The notes beneath the pieces are model-generated. The model saw only the letters and a list, made by a program, of their open reading frames with translations. It was not told the origin of the DNA and ran no database searches. Shown one piece after another: positions 1 through 11,600 of a stretch of DNA of 64,000 nucleotides. Each line of letters opens with the position of its first letter. Position 1 is the stretch's first letter. The position numbers and the translations under genes were made by a program. The stretch is from Cladorhizidae sp. MBARI D1340-BT2 (lineage: Eukaryota; Porifera; Demospongiae; Poecilosclerida; Cladorhizidae). Location of the stretch: NCBI GenBank assembly GCA_028752905.1, contig JAQNBH010000002.1, forward strand, positions 37,169,975 to 37,233,974, written 5' to 3'.

Positions 1-354
1 AGCTAGAAGAGCTTCTCAGAAATACGATGTCTGAAGGATATCTTTAGTGATATTTTTCAGCCTGGATGTTAACTCTTGCAAGCCAAGAGAGTTAGCTATC
101 TTCATGGGGATGTGGCCATGTTCCTCACCACAAGCAGGCAGCTGGCCTCCCTATGTATAATTCACTGCTACAGCTGCACTACCTGGGAACAGGCCCTGGG
201 AGTGCAAGGGTGTGGTCATGGCAGACTGCAATTTACAATACATGTCATTATGTTTGGGAGAAGGGGCGTGGCTAGTCAGCATGTTACTATGTGTCAGGGT
301 GGAAGTTTGTGTGTGTGTGTGTTAGAGAATATCAAATATTCCTCTGGATCAAAT
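1..354. other. Window start, no gene supported
   Basis: I see no convincing coding sequence here. The open frames are short and have no recognisable domain. A short GT run lies near 308-321, just before the first minisatellite. Confidence 0.5.
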
Positions 355-775
355 TTTCACCCAGTGAGGTGTTGGTGGAGTGTGTGTCCTCATAGAGCTG
401 CTATATATTGTCAACCTGCCTCCACCCAGTGAGGTGTTGGTGGAGTGTGTGTCCTCATAGAGTTATTGTCAACCTGCCTCCACCCAGTGAGGTGTTGGTG
501 GAGTGTGTGTCCTCAGAGTTATTGTCAACCTGCCTCCACCCAGTGAGGTGTTGGTGGAGTGTGTGTCCTCATAGAGTTATTGTCAACCTGCCTCCACCCA
601 GTGAGGTGTTGGTGGAGTGTGTGTCCTCGTAGAGCTATTGTCAACCTGCCCCCACCCAGTGAGGTGTTGGTGGAGTGTGTGTCCTCGTAGAGCTATTGTC
701 AACCTGCCCCCACCCAGTGAGGTGTTGGTGGAGTGTGTGTCCTCATAGAGCTAAATATTGTCAACCTGCCCCCAC
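355..775. repeat. 58-bp minisatellite, about 7 copies
   Basis: The unit contains GTCAACCTGC, CACCCAGTGAGGTG and a GTGGAGTGTGTGTCCTC block, and recurs about every 58 bases with few substitutions. Small length changes occur at the ATAGAG segment. The short open frames across it are repeat read-through. Confidence 0.9.
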
Positions 776-1158
776 CCACACATGGGAAAATGAAATTTAG
801 TCCAAAAATTTTATACAACTCATGGCAGTTTAAGTGTTGCCTCTATAGAACAGTATATAAATACATGTTCAGTATTTAGAGTTATATTGTTGTAGCTAGT
901 GACTAGAATTGTCTCTTCTCCAGATGTGTGTGAGTATTTCAGCCTCCCCAGACAGTCGCACAGCAGCTGATCAGCCTCTCTGCCCTCACAGACACTTGCC
1001 ACGCCCATAGAGAAGTGGAGGAGACCTGGAGAGAGAAGGAAGGGAAGAAGGAAGGCCATGGGCAAGGTCAGCAGCAAACAGCAAGGACACTTGCATAGCT
1101 TGAGCTGTGCCCAGTGAGGGCAGGCTAATGGCAGGCATAATTCATAAGCATCAGGGGG

Positions 1159-1160
<2 letters not shown>
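776..1160. other. Unique sequence, no gene supported
   Basis: A stretch around 928-1080 has an AG acceptor-like site (GTATTTCAG at 932-940) followed by a frame rich in charged residues. I cannot match it to a family, and the donor is uncertain. I do not call an exon. Confidence 0.3.

Positions 1161-1211
<51 letters not shown>
1161..1211. repeat. (CA)n microsatellite
   Basis: About 25 uninterrupted CA dinucleotides. Confidence 0.97.
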
Positions 1212-1214
<3 letters not shown>

Positions 1215-1582
1215 CTGCAGGCTGTGTTGGATGGGACAGTAGCTGTTGGGGCATTCATTCATTAGTGCTCCTTCACAGTTCACTAAAGTGGTTTTGTTTG
1301 GAGGTCAGCCAATATGGGAAGGAGGGAGGGAGAATGCCTAATTGAGGGTCCAGGGGCTCTGAATCCCATGAGGGTGTCTGGGCAGGTATTGGGTCAAGGT
1401 GATGATGAGAGCTATCTCTAGGTCTGGCAAGGTTGGCCAGCCTCACCCCCACCATGATAATGTTGGCTACTTTGGAGGTGTGGAGATGCTCACACAAGCC
1501 CTCACAGCATCAGACAATGGTTGCCTAGCAGCACACACCAGCCACTCTTACAAGCAGCTGCAAGCTGCTGAGATACATGTTC

Positions 1583-1703
1583 CAGAAAAACTAGTGTCCA
1601 TGTGTGTTATGTATTGGCACTGCAGAAAAACTAGTGTCCATGTGTGTTATGTACTGGCACTGCAGAAAAACTAGTGTCCATGTGTGTTATGTACTGGCAC
1701 TTG
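1583..1703. repeat. 40-bp tandem repeat, 3 copies
   Basis: Three near-perfect copies of a unit beginning CAGAAAAACTAGTGTCCATG, spaced exactly 40 bases apart. Confidence 0.9.
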
Positions 1704-1724
1704 TTGTGTTGTTGTCTATCACAG

Positions 1725-1924
1725 CAGAGAAGTGCAGATATAATGGAGGAGCTTACAGAGGACATCCTTCTGCCTGGCTGCACAACCAGATGCCCCTCAC
1801 CACAACAGGCTGGCCGGTAGGGGAGGGAAGCTCACTACGAGTGCAGCCATCAGGCAGATCTGTGGCCACAGAAGACCAGAAGCTGACAAGAAGTTCAGAC
1901 ATTCTCAAGAGAGACAGTTTGTAG
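1725..1924 (+). other. Possible terminal exon, unidentified
   Basis: A pyrimidine/T-rich stretch ending in CACAG precedes an open frame that ends at a TAG at 1922-1924. The peptide is Ser/Thr/Arg-rich near its end and resembles no family I know. Another frame of the same stretch is open up to a GTAGGG at about 1817. Coding status is uncertain. Confidence 0.2.
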
Positions 1925-2199
1925 ACTTGAGTGTATTTTATACAGTATCTGTATTGAGTGTGTGCTCCATCACAGCAATTCTATGCGACAACTACTGCCT
2001 GGGAAGAAGGTGCACACAATCCCATTTTATCCATTCATGTTTGTCACGGGAGCACATCCAGGGAGATAGATAGATAGATACATCACCACATCCAGCCAAA
2101 CATGGCAATATGCACTTTCCCACTCACACAGTGGGAGATCACTTAGCTTGCCAGTGATAATTAGTGATAATTATAATTATAAAGAATCAAGAACAGCAG

Positions 2200-4937
2200 A
2201 AAAGCCAGCCCCAGAGAGTTGGTGCCCACAATTAGAAAAGCCAGCCCCAGAGAGTTAGTGCCCACAATTAGAAAAGCCAGCCCCAGAGAGTTGGTGCCAA
2301 CAATTAGAAAAGCCACCCCCAGAGAGTTGGTGCCCACAATTAGAAAAGCCATCCCACGAGAGTTGGTGCACACAATTAGAAAAACCAGCCCCAGAGAGTT
2401 GGTGCACACCATTAGAAAATCCAGTCCCAGAGAGTTGGTGCCCACAATTAGAAAAGCCAGCCCCAGAGAGTTGGTGCCCTCAATTAGAAAAGCCAGCCCC
2501 AGAGAGTTGGTGCCTGCAATTAGAAAAGCCAGCCCCAGAGAGTTGGTGCTCGCAATTAGAAAAGCCAGACCCAGGGAGTTGGTGCCCACAATTAGAAAAG
2601 CCAGCCCAAGAGAGTTGGTGCCCACAATTAGAAAAGCAAGCCCCAGAGAGTTGGTGCCCACAATTAGAAAAACCAGCACAAGAGAGTTGGTGCCCACAAT
2701 TAGAAAAGCCAGTCCCAGAGAGTTGGTGCCTGCAATTAGAAAAGCCAGCCCCAGAGAGTTGGTGCTCGCAATTAGAAAAGCCAGACCCAGGGAGTTGGTG
2801 CCCACAATTAGAAAAGCCAGCCCAAGAGAGTTGGTGCCCACAATTAGAAAAGCAAGCCCCAGAGAGTTGGTGCCCACAATTAGAAAAACCAGCACAAGAG
2901 AGTTGGTGCCCACAATTAGAAAAGCCAGTCCCAGAGAGTTGGTGCCTGCAATTAGAAAAACCAGCCCCAGAGAGTTGGTGCCCACAATTAGAAAAGCCAG
3001 CCCCAGAGTGCCCACAATTAGAAAAACCAGCCCCAGAGAGTTAATTATAAAAGCCAGCCCCAGAGAGTTGATACCCACAATTAGAAAAGCCAGCCCCAGA
3101 GAGTTGGTGCCCACAATTAGAAAAGCCAGCCCCAGAGAGTTGTTGCACACAATTAGAAAAGCCAGTCCCAGAGAGTTGGTGCCCACAATTAGAAAAGCCA
3201 GCCCCAGAGAGTTGGTGCCCGCAATTAGAAAAGCCAGCCCCAGAGAGTTGGTGCCCACAATTAGAAAATCCAGCCCCAGAGAGTTGGTGCCCGCAATTAG
3301 AAAAGCCAGCCCCAGAGAGTTGGTGCCCACAATTAGAAAAGCCAGCTCCACAGAGTTGGTGCCCGCAATTACAAAAGCCAGCCCCAGAGAGTTGGTGCCC
3401 ACAATTAGAAAAGCCAGCCCCAGAGAGTTGGTGCCTGCAATTAGAAAAGCCAGCCCCAGAGAGTTGATGCCCACACACAATTAGAAAAGCCAGCCCCAGA
3501 GAGTTGGTGCCCGCAATTAGAAAAGCCAGCCCCAGAGAGTTGGTGCCCACAATTAGAAAAGCCAGTCCCAGAGAGTTGGCGCCCACAATTAGAAAAGCAG
3601 CCACAGAGAGTTGGTGCCCACAATTAGAAAAGCCAGCCCCAGAGAGTTGGTGCACACAATTAGAAAAGCCAGTCCCAGAGAGTTGGTGCCCACAATTAGA
3701 AAAGCCAGCCCCAGAGAGATGGTGCACACAATTAGAAAAACCAGCCCCACAGAGTTGGTGCGCACACAATTAGAAAAGCCAGACCCAGAGAGTTGGTGCA
3801 CACAATTAGAAAAGCCAGTCCCAGAGAGTTGGTGATCACAATTAGAAAAGCCAGCCCACGAGAGTTGGTGCACACAATTAGAAAAGCCAGTCCCAGAGAG
3901 TTGGTGCCCACAATTAGAAAAGCCTGCCCCAGAGAGTTGGTGCCCACAATTAGAAAAGCCGGCTCCAGAGAGTTGGTGCCCACAATTAGAAAAGCCAGCC
4001 CCAGAGAGTTGGTGCCCACAATTAGAAAAGCCGTTCCCAGAAAGTTGGTGCCCACAATTAGAAAAGCCGTTCCCAGAGAGTTGGTGCCCATAATTAGGAA
4101 AGCCGGCCCCAGAGAGTTGGTGCCCATAATTAGAAAAGCCAGACCCAGAGAGTTGGTGCCCACAATTAGAAAAGCCAGTCCGAGAGAGTTGGTGCCCGTA
4201 ATTAGAAAAGCCAGCCCCAGAGAGTTGGTGCCCACAATTAGAAAAGCCAGCCCCAGAGAGTTGGTGCCCGTAATTAGAAAAGCCAGCCCCAGAGAGTTGG
4301 TGCCCACAATTAGAAAAGCCAGCCCCAGAGAGGTGGTGCCCGCAATTAGAAAAGCCAGCCCCAGAGAGTTGGTGCCCACAATTAGAAAAGCCGTTCCCAG
4401 AAAGTTGGTCCCCACAATTAGAAAATCCGTTCCCAGTGAGTTGGTGCCCACAATTAGAAAAGCCAACCCCAGAGAGTTGGTGCCCACAATTAGAAAAGCC
4501 AGCCCCAGAGAGTTGGTGCCCGTAATTAGAAAAGCCAGCCCCAGAGAGTTGGTGCCCACAATTAGAAAAAACGTTCCCAGAAAGTTGGTGCCCACAATTA
4601 GAAAAGCCGTTCCCAGAGAGTTGGTGCCCACAATTAGGAAAACCGGCCGCAGAGAGTTGGTGCCCACAATTAGAAAAGCCAGCCCCAGAGAGTTGGTGCC
4701 CACAATTAGAAAATCCGTTCCCAGTGAGTTGGTGCCCACAATTAGAAAAGCCAACCCCAGAGAGTTGATGCCCACAATTAGAAAAGCTAGACCCAGAGAG
4801 TTGGTGCCCACAATTAGAAAAGCCAGTCCGAGAGAGTTGGTGCCCGTAATTAGAAAAGCCAGCCCCAGAGAGTTGGTGCCCACAATTAGAAAAGCCAGCC
4901 CCAGAGAGTTGGTGCCCACAATTAGAAAAGCCTCATG
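2200..4937. repeat. 36-bp tandem array, about 76 copies
   Basis: The unit is 36 bases, e.g. TTAGAAAAGCCAGCCCCAGA followed by GAGTTGGTGCCCACAA. Variants differ by a few substitutions (GTTCCCAGAAAG, GACCCAGGGAG). Longer sub-blocks repeat: the block at 2495-2700 recurs at 2729-2930. Because 36 is a multiple of 3 and the unit has no stop in several frames, both strands hold frames of over 400 codons. These are 12-residue repeats with no signal peptide or domain, so I do not call them genes. Confidence 0.95.
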
Positions 4938-5944
4938 TCCACCATCACATAGAGTTGGTATTCTTGCAATATCAACACTCACTTCAAGAGCCAGGGCCAC
5001 AGAGACAAAGGCAGAGGAAGGAGAGGGAGGAGTCTCTCAAGATCATCACAGGACACACCTATGCATGTAGAAGCAGGACATCTGACATCAGTGTCCTGAC
5101 CTGAGCCAGCTCCTCCAGCACTGTGTGTGTGTGTGTGTGTGTGGTGGAGGAGGTGACGGGCAGAGTGCATATTAGTAGATGTTCCACAACTGCTGAAATG
5201 TTGCCATGGAAACTAGAAACTCCCACAGGAAGTTCTTCCTCACATTGTAAATGTGCAGCACTTTTGGTAGTCGTGAGGAACTTGCACCAGCAACAACTAC
5301 ACACACACCCTTGGTCTGCCCCTCCCCCAGCTGTGCCAGTCAGCTCTGAACAGGTCATCTCACAGAGCAGCACCTCTGAACTGCTGTGGTTCACAGGTCA
5401 AAGGTGCTGGGCCATGAGATGACAGTCCCAGCGAGGACTAAAGGATTGTTTGTGAAGAGTGGACACACCTCTAAAGTAGGAAGAACTTTAACCTATACCC
5501 ACCCCACCTGCACACTGAGTGTGTCATACAAGAGTGAGGAGCTACCCTGACAGAAATCCCCACGCACACTAACTATATAGTTCTTCACAAAGGAAGTGTC
5601 ACTGATTACTGGTCCCTTCTATACTATTTACACGCTTTGCCTTGGTCCAAGCATGTGGGGTAACATGATGACCACACATCCACATGTCCAAGTCTCCTGG
5701 AGCCCACCTCACACCTGGTGTTACCTCCATCCCCACAAAATCTATGGGTAACGGCTTCCCACAACATCTGACTCTCCAATATTTCCCTCCCACCCCCAGT
5801 GTGAACACACACACTCTCACACGCACTGATTAGGTTTGATATGTGAGTATTATTTATAGATCCTACACACTCGTTAATGCAGTTTTGTGCATCCAAATAT
5901 GTGGGGAGGGAGGGAGCACGCCACAACTCCCTAATTAGTGCTAG
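4938..5944. other. Unique region upstream of the NLR promoter
   Basis: Largely single-copy sequence with a (GT)n run at about 5122-5141 and several GGAAGT motifs. Short open frames occur on both strands but none shows a recognisable domain. It probably holds distal promoter sequence of the downstream NLR gene. Confidence 0.4.
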
Positions 5945-5954
5945 ACAGGAAGTG
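5945..5954 (+). promoter_or_regulatory. Candidate ETS-family binding site
   Basis: ACAGGAAGTG matches the ETS/PU.1-type core GGAA(G/A) with favourable flanks. It lies 18 bases upstream of a TATA box. ETS factors commonly drive immune genes, but function here is inferred from sequence alone. Confidence 0.35.
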
Positions 5955-5971
5955 AGTAGTCCTAGCTCAAG

Positions 5972-5978
5972 TATAAAG
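5972..5978 (+). promoter_or_regulatory. TATA box of the NLR gene
   Basis: TATAAAG sits in a GC-richer context. Transcription would start about 30 bases downstream, near 6000-6010. The stretch from there to the intron donor at 6121 contains no ATG, as expected of a 5' UTR. Confidence 0.5.
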
Positions 5979-6002
5979 GGCCACGCCTGTAGCCCTGAGG
6001 CC

Positions 6003-6120
6003 AGAACTCTTGCTCATCTAGTAGCTCTCAAACTCTGTGATCTAGCAGCTCTTTGCCACTGCCCAGCTCTCTACTCTCACCTGCAGTGGGAGAACTCTGA
6101 AGTTACCTAAGGAAGCAACA
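6003..6120 (+). other. Predicted 5' UTR exon of the NLR gene
   Basis: This ATG-free segment lies between the TATA box and a GTGAGT donor at 6121. Its end, TAAGGAAGCAACA, resembles the tail of the 40-bp repeat unit that follows (TAAAGGAGTCTACA). The exon end therefore appears to belong to the sequence that was amplified. Start and splicing are inferred. Confidence 0.4.
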
Positions 6121-8594
6121 GTGAGTGTTGTTGTGTTATCTATTATTAAAGGAGTCTACAGTGAGTGTTGTTGTGTTATCTATTATTAAAGGAGTCTACA
6201 GTGAGTGTTGTTGTGTTATCTATTATTAAAGGAGTCTACAGTGAGTGTTGTTGTGTTATCTATTATTAAAGGAGTCTACAGTGAGTGTTGTTGTGTTATC
6301 TATTATTAAAGGAGTCTACAGTGAGTGTTGTTGTGTTATCTATTATTAAAGGAGTCTACAGTGAGTGTTGTTGTGTTATCTATTATTAAAGGAGCCTACA
6401 GTAAGTGTTGTTGTGTTATCTATTATTAAAGGAGTCTACAGTGAGTGTTGTTGTGTTATCAATTATTAAAGGAGTCTAGAGTGAGTGTTGTTGTGTTATC
6501 TATTATTAAAGGAGTCTAGAGTGAGTGTTGTTGTGTTATCTATTATTAAAGGAGCCTACAGTGAGTGTTGTTGTGTTATCTATTATTAAAGGAGTCTACA
6601 GTGAGTGCTGTTGTGTTATCTATTATTAAAGGAGTCTACAGTGAGTGTTGTTGTGTTATCTATTATTAAAGGAGTCTACAGTGAGTGTTGTTGTGTTATC
6701 TATTATTAAAGGAGTCTACAGTGAGTGTTGTTGTGTTATCTATTATTAAAGGAGTCTACAGTGAGTGTTGTTGTGTTATCTATTATTAAAGGAGTCTACA
6801 GTGAGTGTTGTTGTGTTATCTATTATTAAAGGAGTCTACAGTGAGTGTTGTTGTGTTATCTATTATTAAAGGAGTCTACAGTGAGTGTTGTTGTGTTATC
6901 TATTATTAAAGGAGTCTACAGTGAGTGTTGTTGTGTTATCTATTATTAAAGGAGTCTACAGTGAGTGTTGTTGTGTTATCTATTATTAAAGGAGTCTACA
7001 GTGAGTGTTGTTGTGTTATCTATTATTAAAGGAGTCTACAGTGAGTGTTGTTGTGTTATCTATTATTAAAGGAGTCTACAGTGAGTGTTGTTGTGTTATC
7101 TATTATTAAAGGAGTCTACAGTGAGTGTTGTTGTGTTATCTATTATTAAAGGAGCCTACAGTGAGTGTTGTTGTGTTATCTATTATTAAAGGAGTCTACA
7201 GTGAGTGTTGTTGTGTTATCTATTATTAAAGGAGTCTACAGTGAGTGTTGTTGTGTTATCTATTATTAAAGGAGCCTACAGTGAGTGTTGTTGTGTTATC
7301 TATTATTAAAGGAGTCTACAGTGAGTGTTGTTGTGTTATCTATTATTAAAGGAGCCTACAGGGAGTGTTGTTGTGTTATCTATTATTAAAGGAGCCTACC
7401 GTGAGGGTTGTTGTGTTATCTATTATTAAAGGAGTCTACAGTGAGTGTTGTTGTGTTATCTATTATTAAAGGAGCCTACAGTGAGTGTTGTTGTGTTATC
7501 TATTATTAAAGGAGTCTACAGTGAGTGTTGTTGTGTTATCTATTATTAAAGGAGTCTACAGTGAGTGTTGTTGTGTTATCTATTATTAAAGGAGTCTATA
7601 GTGAGTGTTGTTGTGTTATCTATTATTAAAGGAGTCTACAGTGAGTGTTGTTGTGTTATCTATTATTAAAGGAGTCTACAGTGAGTGTTGTTGTGTTATC
7701 TATTATTAAAGGAGTCTACAGTGAGTGTTGTTGTGTTATCTATTATTAAAGGAGTCTACAGTCAGTGTTGTGTTATCTATTATTAAAGGGGCCTACAGTG
7801 AGTGTTGTTGTGTTATCTATTATTAAAGGAGTCTACAGTGAGTGTTGTTGTGTTATCTATTATTAAAGGAGTCTACAGTGAGTGTTGTTGTGTTATCTAT
7901 TATTAAAGGAGTCTATAGTGAGTGTTGTTGTGTTATCTATTATTAAAGGAGTCTACAGTGAGTGTTGTTGTGTTATCTATTATTAAAGGAGTCTACAGTG
8001 AGTGTTGTTGTGTTATCTATTATTAAAGGAGTCTACAGTGAGTGTTGTTGTGTTATCTATTATTAAAGGAGCCTACAGTGAGTGTTGTTGTGTTATCTAT
8101 TATTAAAGGAGCCTACAGTGAGTGTTGTTGTGTTATCTATTATTAAAGGAGTCTACAGTGAGTGTTGTTGTGTTATCTATTATTAAAGGAGCCTACAGTG
8201 AGTGTTGTTGTGTTATCTATTATTAAAGGAGTCTACAGTGAGTGTTGTTGTGTTATCTATTATTAAAGGAGTCTACAGTGAGTGTTGTTGTGTTAGCTAT
8301 TATTAAAGGAGCCTACAGTGAGTGTTGTTGTGTTATCTATTATTAAAGGAGTCTACAGTGAGTGTTGTGTTATCTATTATTAAAGGAGTCTACAGTGAGT
8401 GTTGTTGTGTTATCTATTATTAAAGGAGCCTACAGTGAGTGTTGTTGTGTTATCTATTATTAAAGGAGTCTACAGTGAGTGTTGTTGTGTTATCTATTAT
8501 TAAAGGAGTCTACAGTGAGTGTTGTTGTGTTATCTATTATTAAAGGAGCCTACAGTGAGTGTTGTTGTGTTATCTATTATTAAAGGGGTCTACA
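6121..8594 (+). repeat. 40-bp array filling the NLR 5' UTR intron, about 62 copies
   Basis: The unit is GTGAGTGTTGTTGTGTTATC followed by TATTATTAAAGGAGTCTACA. Copies are nearly identical: mostly a T/C change at GGAG(T/C)C, plus two units that lack three bases (near 7762 and 8360). The array starts exactly at the predicted donor GTGAGT, and each unit repeats that donor after an exon-end-like ACA. No unit contains an ATG. The intron closes after the array with a CTGAT branch-like site and a long pyrimidine tract ending CTCTCTGAAG at 8640, directly before the ATG. Confidence 0.9.
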
Positions 8595-8640
8595 TCATCT
8601 CCCTGATTTTATCCTCCCTCCTCTCTCCCTCTCTCTGAAG

Positions 8641-11600
8641 ATGTCTTCTTCAGTTCAAGAAGACTCACAGGCTCAGCAAAACAAAGAGTACAAGCTACTG
8701 CAGGTCCACAAGAAGGATGTGTTGTCTCTCCTGTCTTCCATTGACCTCATCACACTATCTGAGGAGTTACGTGACTCGAAGGTCATCTCTCCAGAGATGA
8801 CTGATCTATTTGCTGAACTGGACCAGGCCATCTTGAAGCCCAAGCTAAGAGTGAGATACTTAGTGCACCATGTGTATGAGGCAGTGCGATGTAATGGTGC
8901 CATCTTCCATGGGTTACTTGAGGTCCTGGAGGGGTGTGGTGGGTCTGTGGAGGAGCTGGCTAGGTGTCTCAGCGAGGAGTGTTCCATGCCTGAGAAAGGG
9001 GCGGGTCCAGAGACACCGAGCAGCCAGGCGGTGGGAGGTGACTGGTCTTTTCTAGAAAACGATGTCACATATTTGATGAAGATCCTCGCCGAGGTAACCC
9101 ACAAATGGGAACTCTTGGGTATAGCACTAGGTTTCACTGAAGCTATCCTAGACGATTGCAGAGCTGGAGTTAACAACACTCTGAGGCTGCACAAGCTTCT
9201 CTGTAAATGGGTCAAGGGAAACTTCCCAAGAGCTGCCACTCTGAAGGGACTTAAGGAGAGATTAGCCAGTGATACAGTTGGTGCAGCTAATGTGGCCTAT
9301 TGCTTGGAAGAAAAATTCTGGAAGGCCAAGTCACCTGTGCCAATAATAGTGGCAGAGAGGACACCAGGCTTAGCCATCCGCCTCAAGATAACCAACCAAT
9401 CCCATCACACTAAAGTACCTGATGGCAAGTCAACCCTCATGGCTGTCCAAGTCACTGATGATGAGGGAGCAAGTTACCTGTGGATGAAGGAGGGGCAGGC
9501 CTTAACTGACGGCCCTCGTTACTCTGGTTCACACACACCCATACTCCTCATCCGCCAAGCCACGCAAGCAGCTCAAGGGAAGTATACCTGCCACATAGCC
9601 AAAGGCAATGAGGAAGTCCTTATTAGTGAAGCAGTTATCTTGACTGTGATCTTCCCTCCAGAAAAGGAGCATCTCATCACATCATATGCACAGGATGCAG
9701 ATGTCCCTGAAGACTCGTGGCCCCCCAAAGTGAATAGCACTTTCATCAACCTCGTGCTCATCAAAAAGAAGAAGGAGATTACTCATGCTTACCAATACTC
9801 AGTGAGGGGAGATGCAGATGACATATTGGAGACGAAGGAGAAGGTTGAGTATGACACAGTGTTTGGTGAGTATAAGAGTGGATCATTGGTGCTGGTAGAA
9901 GGTCGGCCTGGTAGTGGGAAGACTACATTAGTGCATAAGGTCAGTCGAGACTGGGCCACAGGTGGGGAGGTACTGACGAGTGCAAAGCTGGTCCTCCATA
10001 TTCCACTCCGACAGTTAGCCAACAGAAAGACTCAAGACTTGTCAGATCTTCTTGACCTTCTCTATCATGACAGAGAAGAGTGTGAAAAGGTTGTCAGAGA
10101 CATTAAGCAATCTAATGGCAAGGGCACGTGCTTTATACTAGACGGCTTGGATGAGTTCCATCCTCAGGACGAAACCAAGTCCATAATCCATCAATTACTA
10201 AATCGGAAGTACCTTCCTGCGGCCATGGTCATAGTGACCTCACGCCCAGTTGCCACTGACAAACTAAGGTGCAAACAACACGTGACCAGACGCATCGAAG
10301 TGCTTGGATTTAGTCACCAGCAAATCCTTGACTACATCGACACGTATCCCTTCACTACCGACACGTCCAGTATCTCACCAGCTCAACTGAAGGCATATCT
10401 AAATTCCCATCCCAACCTATTGCACATGTGCTACTTGCCAATAAATGTTGCAATGATATGCTTCCTATATGAATGGGAGAGAGGCAACATTCCACAAACT
10501 GAGACGAAAATCTACGAGCACTTCACCCAATATATTGTCTTGCGTAATCTAAGACGTATAAATGAAAATGCACAACTTGATTCACTAGATGATTTACGCG
10601 GAAATGACAGAGGATACTTCAACAAGATCTGTGAACTGGCCCTCGACATGACTACTCACTCCCGACAATCAGTTTGCCAGAGAGACACCCAAGTACAACT
10701 TCCCCTAGGTACTGGCTGCAATGATGCGCCTACCCTAGGCTTGGTTACTGTTGACAGGACTGCTTATCTACAACGACTTGATAATACATATACATTTCTC
10801 CACCTCACCTTCCAAGAGTTTCTAGCAGCTCTCTACTTATCTGAACTTAAAGAAGAACAACAAATTAAGATGATCAAGTTATACGCAGGTGAGCCACAGA
10901 TGCAGATGGTGTGGAAGTTTTACTTTGGAATAGCAAAGTTTGAAAATAAAGTTGCTCAAATACAACACATCATTTCCTCTGCACACATGAAGTCAAGCCG
11001 AGCTACACCTAACTTGTATGCAGCACAGTGTGCATTTGAGTCACAACAACAAGTTGTCTGTGATAGCATTGTACAGGAAAGTCTTAGCTATAGTGGCTAT
11101 ACCCTCACAGTGGCTGACATGACTGCTGTGTGCTATGTCATCTCAACTACTTCTCACCTTGTTACAGATCTAGATATGTCTGCGTGTCACTTACATGATG
11201 AGCACATTAGAGCACTACTGGAAAAAATTAGCCACAACAAACTAAATTTTATAAAAGCATTTCGTTTCTATGGCAACAAGCTTAGTCATGTTGGCACAGC
11301 TGCTCTAGCTGCTGTACTAAAGTCATGCCATAAGCTACACATACTAGACCTACATAATAATAATATTAGTGATGTTGGCACAGCTGCTCTAGCTGCTGCA
11401 CTAAAGTCATGCCATGAGCTACACACACTATTCCTAGGTAATAATAATATTAGTGATGTTGGTTCAGCTGCTCTAGCTACTGCACTAAAGTCATGCCATA
11501 AGCTACACATACTAGACCTAGGTTATAATAATATTAGTCATGTTGGTATAGCTGCTCTAGCTGCTGCACTAAAGTCATGCCATAAGCTACACACACTAGA

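Noticed and set aside
820..1254. 144-codon minus-strand ORF
   Set aside because: Crosses the (CA)n tract, giving a poly Val-Cys run. No domain or splice support.
2161..5070. ORFs of 420-440 codons on both strands
   Set aside because: Explained by the 36-bp period. Indels at 3540-3800 shift frames without any sign of selection.
6121..8594. CRISPR array
   Set aside because: Units are contiguous 40-bp repeats with no variable spacers, no leader and no cas genes, in a eukaryotic context. The other arrays are likewise tandem minisatellites.
8673..9239. 188-codon minus-strand ORF opposite the NLR
   Set aside because: Shadow of the plus-strand NLR coding frame, whose domains are clear.
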